This document shows positions 1 through 5,328 of a DNA stretch of 7,431 nt, in pieces. The stretch is from contig JADFUX010000022.1 of assembly GCA_015222255.1 (NCBI GenBank), positions 1-7,431 of the forward strand. Reading direction: 5' to 3'. Made by a program: the position numbers and the translations under genes. Numbering within the stretch: the stretch's first letter is position 1; each line of letters begins with the position of its first letter. Source of the DNA: Chloroflexota bacterium. GTDB taxonomy: Bacteria > Chloroflexota > Dehalococcoidia > GIF9 > AB-539-J10. The notes under the pieces were generated by a model. The model was not told where the DNA came from. It saw only the letters and a list, made by a program, of their open reading frames with translations, and searched no databases.

Positions 1-363
1 CCTATAGTACGTATGACTAACACCTTTATTGAGGCGGGGACCTGTTCCTTCGAAGAGATGCTAAGCGAAATCAAGGAAGGTGTTTATGTTAAGGATTGGT
101 ATGGAGGGACAACTAGTTTGGAGATGTTTACTTTTTCCGCTGGAGAGGGTTACATGATTCGTAACGGGAGGTTAGCTGAGCTATTACGCCCTGTCGTTCT
201 TAGCGGTAATGTTTTTGTTACCCTAGGTAACATAGATGCTATAGCTAATGACTTAGAGATGAATCAAGGTGGCGGTTGTGGCAAGGGAGGGCAATCCCCC
301 TTACCCGTTTCTAATGGAAGTCCACACATCCGCATTCGTAGCTGCCTGGTTGGAGGTAGATAA
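1..363 (+). CDS. tldD: TldD metalloprotease subunit, C-terminal part (5' end outside window)
   Basis: Carboxy-terminal roughly 120 residues of TldD, the catalytic subunit of the TldD/TldE zinc protease that cleaves peptides and matures some ribosomally made modified peptides in the cytoplasm. The frame is open to base 1 (P-I-V-R before the first Met at 13), as in family members where R-M-[ST]-N-T is internal, so Met13 is not the start. Seen: the run MFTFSAGEGYMIRNG, then VVLSGNVF, N-D-L-E-M-N-Q-G-G-G-C-G-K-G-G-Q and a terminal GGR. The Cys codon at 277-279 lies in the segment that holds the third zinc ligand (Cys454) of E. coli TldD, so the active site appears preserved here; the HExxxH ligands would lie upstream of the window. 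Its 3' end carries a GGAGGT that looks like the original tldE ribosome binding site. Identification is firm; only the tail is visible. Confidence 0.95.
   Translation, partial: PIVRMTNTFIEAGTCSFEEMLSEIKEGVYVKDWYGGTTSLEMFTFSAGEGYMIRNGRLAELLRPVVLSGNVFVTLGNIDAIANDLEMNQGGGCGKGGQSPLPVSNGSPHIRIRSCLVGGR
352..357 (+). promoter_or_regulatory. Orphaned Shine-Dalgarno site, probably the original one of tldE
   Basis: GGAGGT inside the last codons of tldD. The next gene start is far away because a cassette follows. If 365-896 is removed, leaving one TAAG, this site lies 7 nt before the tldE ATG, an ideal spacing. It now faces the A-rich left flank of the cassette, where no ATG lies at useful distance, so it appears to serve no gene. 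Inference from the reconstructed empty site. Confidence 0.6.
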
Positions 364-364
364 G
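361..364 (+). repeat. TAAG, left copy of possible 4-bp target-site duplication
   Basis: TAAG comprises the tldD stop codon plus one base. The same four bases recur at 893-896 immediately before the tldE ATG. Collapsing the two copies restores a plausible tldD-tldE junction with a 1-nt gap. Four bases alone could match by chance; the reconstructed operon geometry is what gives the match weight. Confidence 0.5.
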
Positions 365-394
365 CGATAAATACTAAATCCCAAACCCGAAATC

Positions 395-446
395 CTAAAC
401 AAATGCCAATGTGCGAAACCATAAAAGAGCAAAAATAAAAATGCAA
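395..446 (+). repeat. Left imperfect inverted repeat of the cassette
   Basis: A-rich arm with two short perfect blocks complementary to the right arm: CTAAACAA (395-402) and AAAATGCAA (438-446). The second block overlaps the start codon of the four-helix-bundle gene. Pairing between the arms would be patchy, not a continuous stem. Part of the resemblance comes from low-complexity A-rich composition, so the pairing claim is moderate. Confidence 0.5.
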
Positions 447-812
447 AGTGACAAAGCAAAATTCAAAGAGGAATTTGGGGCTCGCGTTTACGGATTCGCG
501 TTGGATGTAATAGGATTCGTAGACCGATTGCCAGCGGAACAGACTTCGAGGATCATCACTGACCAGCTTATACGAAGCACTACTAGTATTGGCGCTAATG
601 TCATTGAGGCTCAAGCGGCTTCGTCAAGGAAGGATTACACCAATTTCTTCACTCATGCGCTGAAGTCAGCAAACGAGTGCAAGTTCTGGCTGGGACTGCT
701 CAGAGACTCCGGTAGGGGCGATAAGCAGACCATTAATAGACTTGTAAAAGAAGCAACGGAGATTGCCAATATACTTGCCGCCAGTATATTGACCCTGAAA
801 GGAAGAAAGTGA
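441..812 (+). CDS. Four-helix-bundle protein of the S23/IVP (Avd-like) family
   Basis: A 123-residue protein, full length for this family (usually about 110-130). Seen: an N-terminal helix with K-F-K-E-E-F and V-Y-G-F-A-L-D-V-I-G-F-V-D-R-L-P, then DQLIRSTTSIGANVIEAQAA, the family hallmark ASSRKDY-x-NFF-x-HALKSANE and W-L-G-L-L-R-D-S-G, all amphipathic helices. No membrane segment or enzyme motif. Relatives are encoded in intervening sequences of bacterial 23S rRNA genes and, as Avd, in diversity-generating retroelements, where they form pentameric basic barrels binding nucleic acid or protein; the job of stand-alone copies is not established. ATG441 is preferred because relatives begin at M-Q-[ND]-D/S; a GTG at 411 would add ten Lys/Arg-rich residues read from the repeat arm. 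Neither start has a good ribosome binding site. The frame is intact with conserved residues kept, so the gene is probably still selected or recently arrived. Confidence 0.88.
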   Translation: MQSDKAKFKEEFGARVYGFALDVIGFVDRLPAEQTSRIITDQLIRSTTSIGANVIEAQAASSRKDYTNFFTHALKSANECKFWLGLLRDSGRGDKQTINRLVKEATEIANILAASILTLKGRK

Positions 813-819
813 ACTGTTC

Positions 820-874
820 TTGCATTTTAAATTGTAATTTTGATTTCTTATCTTTGAGTTTTGATGTTGTTTAG
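820..874 (-). repeat. Right imperfect inverted repeat of the cassette
   Basis: T-rich arm beginning eight bases after the four-helix-bundle stop codon. TTGCATTTT (820-828) and TTGTTTAG (867-874) are the reverse complements of blocks in the left arm, in the order expected for one long interrupted inverted repeat. No clear sigma-70 promoter could be placed in it, although downstream tldE now depends on transcription that crosses or starts in this arm. Confidence 0.5.
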
Positions 875-892
875 ATATTAGGAATTGGAATT

Positions 893-896
893 TAAG
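893..896 (+). repeat. TAAG, right copy of possible 4-bp target-site duplication
   Basis: Identical to 361-364 and directly abutting the tldE ATG. See the left copy for why the pair may mark the insertion point. Confidence 0.5.
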
Positions 897-2213
897 ATGG
901 AGCATCTTTTAGAGATTCTTCGCTCTGCTCAGAAAGTGGCTGAACAAGCTGAGGTCTTCTCGGTTTCCTCTCAAGAAATTCATGCCTGTTTCGTAGCTAA
1001 TAAGCTCAAGCAAGTCCGAAGCAGAGAACGGAGCAGCACAGCTTTGAGGATTGTCAGGAAGGGTAGGATTGGCTTCGCGGTGACCTCAGGTGCCGCTGAT
1101 GTGGAAAATCTGGTTGACATGGCTGTGGAAACAGCCCAATTTGGCTTTCCGGCCAATTTTGAATTCCCCTGCCCGACTACTTATCCCAAGGTTGACGTCT
1201 ACGACTCTGAAACGGAGGAAATAGCAATCGACTCCATGGTTGACCTTGGCAACCAGCTTATAGCGATGATAAGGGGAAATACGTCTGATATCCTTTGCGA
1301 TGCAGAAGTGGTCAAGGGTGTAGGCTCTGTCCACATAGCTAACTCATGGGGTGGGGAAACAAGCTATGACAAGAGTCTGTTTCACGTAGATGTAGAGGGG
1401 GTAGTCATTCGTGACACTGATATGCTTTCTGTTGGGGATAGTGAAAGCTCCTGCAACCCTATACTTAATGTTGAGATTCTGGCCAGTCGGGTGATAAGGC
1501 AGCTAGAGTTGGCCAAAGCGAGAGCAACTGTATCCCCGGGGTCATTGCCTGTAATCTTTACTCCTAGAGGCGTGGAGAGTGTTTTCCTAGTGCCTCTGGC
1601 AGTGGCTTTCAATGGCAAGATGGTGTCTGAGGGGATCTCGCCCCTGAAGGACAAGCTGGGGAAAGCAGTTTTTGACGAACGGATTTGTTTATGGGATGAT
1701 GCTACCCTGCCATACCAGATAGCTAGCGGCCCCTGTGATGATGAGGGGGTGCCCAGTCAAGAGTTGGCACTCATCAGCAATGGAGTGGTATCAAATTTCC
1801 TTTATGATCTCAAGACAGCAGCTTTGGCTAATACTCGTAGCACTGGCAGTGGCAGGCGAATTGGCAATGGCTTGCCCAGGCCCGGCATGAGTTCCCTCAT
1901 TATAGGTGAAGGAGATATTTCTTTTCAGGACATGGTGGAGAGTATGAAGGAAGGCTTAGTTGTTGAGCAAGTGATGGGTGCTGACCAGGGTAATCTCCTA
2001 TCGGGCGACTTTGGTGCAAATGTCTTGCTTGGCTATAAGGTGGAGAATGGGGAAATAGTGGGGCGGGTCAAGGATACCATGATCGCAGGAAATACATATC
2101 AAGTCCTGGGAAGGCTTTTGGGCATAGGTAGGGAGGCCAGATGGGTGGGCGGCACTTTGCGGACTCCTTGCTTATATTGCCCCAGTCTATCAGTGGTGGT
2201 GAAGGGACTCTAA
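897..2213 (+). CDS. tldE: TldE/PmbA, non-catalytic partner subunit of TldD protease
   Basis: 438-residue TldD/PmbA family protein; E. coli PmbA has 450. TldE pairs with TldD to form the heteromeric protease; it lacks the HExxxH motif and contributes to substrate binding. Seen: an N-terminal domain opening with A-E-V-F and A-N-K-L-K-Q-V-R-S-R-E-R-S-S-T-A-L-R, then R-K-G-R-I-G-F-A; C-terminal domain with FTPRGVESVFL, FLYDLKTAALANTRSTGSG (TRSTG near residues 313-317) and the closing GGTLRTPCLYCPSLSV. No HExxxH is present, which fits TldE and not TldD. ATG897 is chosen because homologues start at M-E-x-L-L; a TTG at 885 would add four residues encoded by the cassette. Upstream it has only a weak GGAA (887-890), unlike its neighbours, apparently because the cassette displaced its SD site. 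PAC2 follows after 32 nt. Confidence 0.93.
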   Translation: MEHLLEILRSAQKVAEQAEVFSVSSQEIHACFVANKLKQVRSRERSSTALRIVRKGRIGFAVTSGAADVENLVDMAVETAQFGFPANFEFPCPTTYPKVDVYDSETEEIAIDSMVDLGNQLIAMIRGNTSDILCDAEVVKGVGSVHIANSWGGETSYDKSLFHVDVEGVVIRDTDMLSVGDSESSCNPILNVEILASRVIRQLELAKARATVSPGSLPVIFTPRGVESVFLVPLAVAFNGKMVSEGISPLKDKLGKAVFDERICLWDDATLPYQIASGPCDDEGVPSQELALISNGVVSNFLYDLKTAALANTRSTGSGRRIGNGLPRPGMSSLIIGEGDISFQDMVESMKEGLVVEQVMGADQGNLLSGDFGANVLLGYKVENGEIVGRVKDTMIAGNTYQVLGRLLGIGREARWVGGTLRTPCLYCPSLSVVVKGL

Positions 2214-2230
2214 CTTTGTGCCAAGCGAAG

Positions 2231-2239
2231 AGGAGGTGA
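2231..2239 (+). promoter_or_regulatory. Very strong Shine-Dalgarno site of the PAC2 gene
   Basis: AGGAGGTGA, complementary to the whole anti-SD end of 16S rRNA, 6 nt before ATG2246. It fixes that start and contrasts with the poor site before tldE. Confidence 0.85.
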
Positions 2240-2245
2240 TACCCT

Positions 2246-3061
2246 ATGAAAGATGTAGTAAGGCTTTATAAGGAACCACATCCTGCGAGTTGCTCTATGT
2301 TTGCTTCTTGGCCTGGCATTGGCAATGTCTCTCTGATAGCCGCGGACTACTTGAGACGAAAGTTGAATGCCGAGGAAATAGGGGAAATCGAGCCTACTCG
2401 CTTCTTTGAGCCAACGGGCATCATAGTAAAAGACAACATAGTTGAAGCACCGCGCTTTCCTGAGAGCAAATTCTACTATTGGGAGGATGCTGTTTCTGGA
2501 AACGGCCTGTTGTTGTTTATCGGCGAGGAACAGCCCAGCTCTAAGGGATATGAGTTGGCCCAGTGCATTCTGGATGTGGCACAAAAATTCAAAGTGCAAA
2601 GGGTATATAGCTGTGCTGCCGCTGTAGCTAGAATTCACCATACGGATGAGTTGAAAGTCTGGGGCGCAGCTACGAATAGTGAGCTGACGGAGGGTCTCGA
2701 AAGGCTTGATATTGTCCTTAAAGGTGACCTTCATATCGCTGGATTGAATGGGTTGTTTTTAGGAGCAGCTAAGGAGCGAGGCATTGAGGGTATTTGCTTG
2801 TTAGGAGAAGTGCCAACATATGCCGTCCAGATACCGAATCCTAAAGCTTCTTTAGGTGTGCTTGAAGTCTTAAGCAAGATGACTGGAATTGAAATCGACC
2901 TTGGTGAGCTTCGCGATTTGGCTGTGCAAGCAGAAAGGCAGATGGATAGGTTGGCCAAGCAGGCCGCAGCCGAATACATTGAACATTTCACTGAACCCAT
3001 TTGGGAAAGAGGTGAGGATGACGAAGAGGAGGAACAAGAGGATGACGAAGAGGAAGACTGA
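2246..3061 (+). CDS. PAC2 family protein (proteasome-assembly-chaperone-like)
   Basis: 271-residue member of the PAC2 family. In archaea and eukaryotes PAC2-type proteins help assemble proteasomes; the role of bacterial members is not settled. Seen: the N-terminal motif S-W-P-G-I-G-N-V (PGIGNV at 23-28) followed by A-A-D-Y-L-R-R-K-L, then I-G-E-I-E-P; a central alpha/beta region with LLLFIGEEQP; and the C-terminal signature LGEVPTYAVQIPNPKASLGV from about residue 186 leading into LEVLSKMTGIEID. A Lys/Glu-rich helix follows (about 215-245) and the protein ends in a tail (257-271) with 14 of 15 residues acidic. The tail comes from a 24-bp tandem duplication and overlaps the start of the HEAT gene, so the two are translationally linked. 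Lying behind tldDE suggests, without proving, a part in protein turnover. The start is fixed by a strong SD. Confidence 0.9.
   Translation: MKDVVRLYKEPHPASCSMFASWPGIGNVSLIAADYLRRKLNAEEIGEIEPTRFFEPTGIIVKDNIVEAPRFPESKFYYWEDAVSGNGLLLFIGEEQPSSKGYELAQCILDVAQKFKVQRVYSCAAAVARIHHTDELKVWGAATNSELTEGLERLDIVLKGDLHIAGLNGLFLGAAKERGIEGICLLGEVPTYAVQIPNPKASLGVLEVLSKMTGIEIDLGELRDLAVQAERQMDRLAKQAAAEYIEHFTEPIWERGEDDEEEEQEDDEEED
3014..3061 (+). repeat. 24-bp tandem duplication spanning the PAC2 stop and HEAT start
   Basis: Two adjacent 24-bp units, 3014-3037 and 3038-3061; the first 17 bases are identical and 20 of 24 match overall. In the PAC2 frame they read EDDEEEEQ and EDDEEED-stop. In the HEAT frame (shifted by one) they read MTKRRNKR and MTKRKTEF. 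Each unit carries an ATG and an AGAGGA purine tract, so the unit doubles both the start codon and the SD-like tract. Confidence 0.9.
3027..3032 (+). promoter_or_regulatory. Shine-Dalgarno site of the HEAT-repeat gene
   Basis: AGGAGG inside the acidic-tail codons of the PAC2 gene, 9 nt before ATG3042. It favours ATG3042 over ATG3018, whose nearest purine tract (AGGTG at 3010-3014) lies only 3 nt away. Confidence 0.7.
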
Positions 3062-3965
3062 GTTCTCCTTTGAGGAGCAAATAACACAGGTATTTGATCC
3101 GGATGAGGAGCCAACTGATTCTCAACTGGTGCTGCTGTCTAATTTGACAGAAGAGGAGCTAGATTCTTTTGGGCGAGTCTGGGCGAGTGTCAAAACGGAA
3201 CGGCGGCGCCAGATCATAGCTCGCCTTGCTGATCTTGGTGAGGATAACCTGCGCCTCGATTTTGGCAAGGTCTTTCTTGCCTGCCTTGGAGATGGTGATG
3301 ACGAGGTTAGGCTCCAGGCGGTTCTTGGTTTGGAGGGAGAGGAGGATAGTTCTGTTATCTCACCTCTGATTTGGCTCTTTAAGGAAGACCCTTTTGACAA
3401 AACGAGAGTGGCTGCCGCTATTGTCTTGAGCCAATTTGCTTTGCTGGCTGAGTCGGGGAAGCTTCCTTCGGATCAAGCAGAAGAAGTGTACTCTGTTTTG
3501 CTAGCTGTACTGGAGGATGAAGTTGAATCCTTGGAAGTCAAGCGCCGCGCTTTGGAGGCGATTGCTTTTTTTGCGACGCCTCGGGTAAAGGAGCTTATCG
3601 AAGAGGCTTACCATAGTGATGACACTGAACTTAAAGCTAGCGCCTTATTGGCTATGGGGCGTAATTGTGATCTGGCGTGGCTGCCCATTGTCGTGAAGGA
3701 AATCGATAATGCCGAGGCTGAAATAAGGTACGAGGTGGCTGAAGCTTGCGGTGAATTGGGCGTAGAGGAAACGGTGCCTCATCTTTTGCACTTGGCCCAC
3801 GATGAGGATATCCAAGTTCGTCAGGCAGCATGCAAGAGCTTGGAAAAGGTGGGCGAGCCTGAAGCCAGGCGTGCCCTGCAGCAGTTGCTGAGCAGTCCCC
3901 ACGACGATGTTCGTGAAACTGCCAAATCCGCTGTGGCTGACATGGAGTTCTTTGACTTCGGCTGA
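3042..3965 (+). CDS. HEAT-repeat protein
   Basis: 307-residue soluble protein made of HEAT-type helical pairs, a scaffold fold for protein-protein contacts; no enzymatic motif and no signal or membrane segment. After an acidic N-terminal stretch (E-F-S-F-E-E-Q, then D-P-D-E-E-P), a helical region with RRRQIIARLADLGEDN leads into repeats recognised by D-x-x-[VI]-R-x-x-A-[AV]: D-D-E-V-R-L-Q-A-V near residue 86, K-T-R-V-A-A-A-I, V-K-R-R-A-L-E-A-I, T-E-L-K-A-S-A-L-L-A-M-G, A-E-I-R-Y-E-V-A-E-A-C-G-E-L-G, E-D-I-Q-V-R-Q-A-A-C-K-S-L and D-D-V-R-E-T-A-K-S-A-V at the end. ATG3042 is chosen for its SD (AGGAGG, 9 nt); ATG3018 in the same frame would add MTKRRNKR. It overlaps PAC2 by 20 nt, implying coupled translation and perhaps a shared complex. 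Its partner is unknown. Last gene of the operon; no terminator hairpin was found after it. Confidence 0.88.
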   Translation: MTKRKTEFSFEEQITQVFDPDEEPTDSQLVLLSNLTEEELDSFGRVWASVKTERRRQIIARLADLGEDNLRLDFGKVFLACLGDGDDEVRLQAVLGLEGEEDSSVISPLIWLFKEDPFDKTRVAAAIVLSQFALLAESGKLPSDQAEEVYSVLLAVLEDEVESLEVKRRALEAIAFFATPRVKELIEEAYHSDDTELKASALLAMGRNCDLAWLPIVVKEIDNAEAEIRYEVAEACGELGVEETVPHLLHLAHDEDIQVRQAACKSLEKVGEPEARRALQQLLSSPHDDVRETAKSAVADMEFFDFG

Positions 3966-3976
3966 GTTTTCCCCGA

Positions 3977-4505
3977 CTTGGTAGAAGGCGTGACCTGTTT
4001 TCCTGCATGGCTCTCAGCCGGGCTTGTTGCATAACTGGATAAGGGTATCGAGTGTTTCTGGAGACGTTTCTTGGATTTCAATCATTTGTGTTCCGCCCCC
4101 GATGCGTTCCCATAAATCCATCTGGCCTTTCTGTCGCCAGCGCCGTTTAAGTAATACACTGCTATGGGGTGTTATAGGCAGATATGGTTCGCTCGGGGCA
4201 TATTTCAGTCAGCTTGCTGAAAATATCTCGCTTCAACTCCATGTTTGCCACTGTGGCTTCGCTTGCTAGGTCAGCGTCTTGGCCTGCTTGGTTCTAATTA
4301 CTTGTGGCCTTGATCTTGCCGTGTGCGGCATCGCCTGCTCCCTTGGTTAACTTTTCTGCCTTACGCTACCGTGAAGAAGTCCTTTGGCCCTTTGTGTCCA
4401 AATTTGAAGGAACTGGTCGTTGATATCTGCCAAGCTAACTTGGTATCCTGCTTGGGTGCAAATGTGGGCTATTCCGCGGCGCATGGTTCCAGTGCCTGAA
4501 CGCAT
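3977..4505 (-). pseudogene. Decayed 3-hydroxyacyl-CoA dehydrogenase, N-terminal half
   Basis: Remnant of an NAD-dependent 3-hydroxyacyl (3-hydroxybutyryl)-CoA dehydrogenase, usually about 285 residues. Read on the minus strand: GTGTMRRGIAHICTQAGYQV then SLADINDQF (4505-4347, ends in TAA) matches the Rossmann N-terminus, with the last Gly of GxGxxG changed to Arg. After a frameshift, KGAGDAAHGKIKATSN, a TAG (4294-4296), DADLASEATVANMELKRDIF and SKLTEICPERTISAYNT match the next segments; a TAG (4162-4164) and a TAA (4147-4149) interrupt the NTSSLSITE region. ALATERPDGFMGTH follows, keeping the catalytic-type His. After a second frameshift and small deletion, MIEIQETSPETLDTLIQL ends at a TGA (4014-4016); the last bases to 3977 may continue as GKQVTP, weakly. 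The C-terminal half is gone and the remnant stops about 12 nt from the HEAT gene. It once followed the hydratase by about 26 nt, as the next step of the same pathway. Confidence 0.88.
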
Positions 4506-4531
4506 ACCTTGCTAATTCAACCGCACCTCTG

Positions 4532-5317
4532 TTATTTGCCCTTGAATTGGGGTTGTCGTTTCTCCAGGAATGCTGCTACTCCTTCCGAGTGGTCCTCGGT
4601 GGCAAAGCACAAGGCAAAGTTGGATTTCTCACAGCTTAGTGCTGAGGGGAGATCGGTATACATCCCTCTGTTTATAGTCTTCTTCAGTATGCTGATAATC
4701 AATGGGCTTTTGCTAGCTATCGTTTGGGCCAGTTGGTTTGCTGTCTCCTCCAGTCTGTCCAGCGGGACTACTTTGTCAACTAAGCCGATGTTTTCCGCCT
4801 CAGCAGCGTCTATTATCCTACCCGTGTACATAAGCTCTTTGGCTCTGCCCCAGCCGACTAATCTGGGCAATCTTTGCGTGCCGCCACCCCCGGGAATGAT
4901 TCCAATGTTGATTTCGGGTTGCCCGAACTTGGCGTTTTCAGAGGCGATCCTTATGTCGCAGGACATGGCTAATTCGCATCCTCCACCAAGACAGAATCCG
5001 TTTATCATGGCGATGACAGGGACGCGAAGGTTCTCTATATCGGTAAAAAGCTGCTGTCCCAAAGTAGAAGCACGTTCCTCCATCATTATGGGAGTGGCTT
5101 CCTTGAAGTCGGTGATGTCAGCGCCGCTGATAAATGCCTTGTCCCCCGCACCCGTAATAATGGCTACCTTGATCTCCTTATGCTTCTCGATGTCCTGTAT
5201 GGCGTTTCTAATCTCCTGTCTAGCGGCCATGTTTAGCACATTTCGAACCTGTGGTCTGTTGATGGTGATCTTGGCTATTCCCCTTTCCTTAGTGTATATG
5301 ATGTTTTCAAATTCCAT
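4532..5317 (-). CDS. Enoyl-CoA hydratase/isomerase family protein (crotonase)
   Basis: 261-residue crotonase-fold enzyme, full length for the family, probably hydrating 2-enoyl-CoA (crotonyl-CoA) to 3-hydroxyacyl-CoA in fatty-acid or butyrate metabolism in the cytoplasm. Seen: I-T-I-N-R-P near residue 17; the oxyanion-hole and CoA-binding segment FISGADI (62-68); INGFCLGGGCELAMSCD (105-121); and FGQPEINIGIIPGGGGTQRL (131-150). Both catalytic acids of enoyl-CoA hydratases are present as Glu115 and Glu135, with the usual 20-residue spacing, which favours a true hydratase over isomerase or other crotonase activities. The C-terminal E-D-H-S-E-G-V-A-A-F-L-E-K-R is also typical. Start ATG (5317-5315) has a good SD. 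The dehydrogenase that would take its product survives only as a pseudogene immediately downstream, so the product must be handled by another copy or the enzyme serves another pathway. Exact substrate is not determinable. Confidence 0.93.
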   Translation of the reverse strand: MEFENIIYTKERGIAKITINRPQVRNVLNMAARQEIRNAIQDIEKHKEIKVAIITGAGDKAFISGADITDFKEATPIMMEERASTLGQQLFTDIENLRVPVIAMINGFCLGGGCELAMSCDIRIASENAKFGQPEINIGIIPGGGGTQRLPRLVGWGRAKELMYTGRIIDAAEAENIGLVDKVVPLDRLEETANQLAQTIASKSPLIISILKKTINRGMYTDLPSALSCEKSNFALCFATEDHSEGVAAFLEKRQPQFKGK

Positions 5318-5320
5318 TAT

Positions 5321-5328
5321 TCCTCCCC
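5321..5328 (-). promoter_or_regulatory. Shine-Dalgarno site of the enoyl-CoA hydratase gene
   Basis: On the minus strand GGGGAGGA lies 3 nt before the ATG, the effective GGAGG core sitting about 4-5 nt away. It supports the chosen start although the reading frame is open further upstream. Confidence 0.7.

Larger units (their letters stand above)
365..896 (+). mobile_element. Four-helix-bundle cassette inserted between tldD and tldE
   Basis: A block of 528 bp (532 with the right TAAG) separating two genes that normally abut. It contains one complete gene for a four-helix-bundle protein, an A-rich left flank (365-440) and a T-rich right flank (813-892). The flanks are imperfect inverted repeats: CTAAACAA at 395-402 pairs with 867-874, and AAAATGCAA at 438-446 pairs with 820-828, in colinear order and with similar spacing (35 and 38 nt), with weaker matches elsewhere. 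No transposase, integrase or reverse transcriptase is inside. This resembles the intervening sequences of some bacterial 23S rRNA genes, which also carry an S23-type four-helix-bundle gene between pairing ends, but here it lies between protein genes. How it moves is unknown; its status as a mobile unit is inferred from the reconstructable empty site. Confidence 0.6.

Noticed and set aside
365..896. Diversity-generating retroelement suggested by an Avd-like protein
   Set aside because: No reverse transcriptase, template repeat or variable repeat in the window; the protein alone also fits the S23/IVP branch.
365..896. Intervening sequence within a 23S rRNA gene
   Set aside because: The flanking DNA is protein coding (tldD and tldE); no rRNA sequence is present.
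885..896. TTG885 as start of tldE
   Set aside because: It adds four residues read from the cassette end and has no better ribosome binding site; homologues start at the Met encoded at 897. Kept as an alternative only.
2210..2734. Open frame of 174 codons on the minus strand inside the PAC2 gene
   Set aside because: Shadow of the PAC2 coding strand, which has a perfect SD and family motifs; the antisense product matches nothing recognisable.
3018..3041. ATG3018 as start of the HEAT gene
   Set aside because: Its purine tract is only 3 nt away, whereas ATG3042 has AGGAGG at 9 nt; the extra eight residues are the duplicated unit. Not excluded.
3652..4032. Minus-strand frames over the HEAT gene 3' end
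   Set aside because: Antisense of HEAT repeats; only the part beyond 3977 has meaning, as dehydrogenase remnant.
4024..4269. Plus-strand frame of 81 codons in the gap after the HEAT gene
   Set aside because: Lies opposite the dehydrogenase remnant, which explains the sequence better; no SD and no family resemblance.
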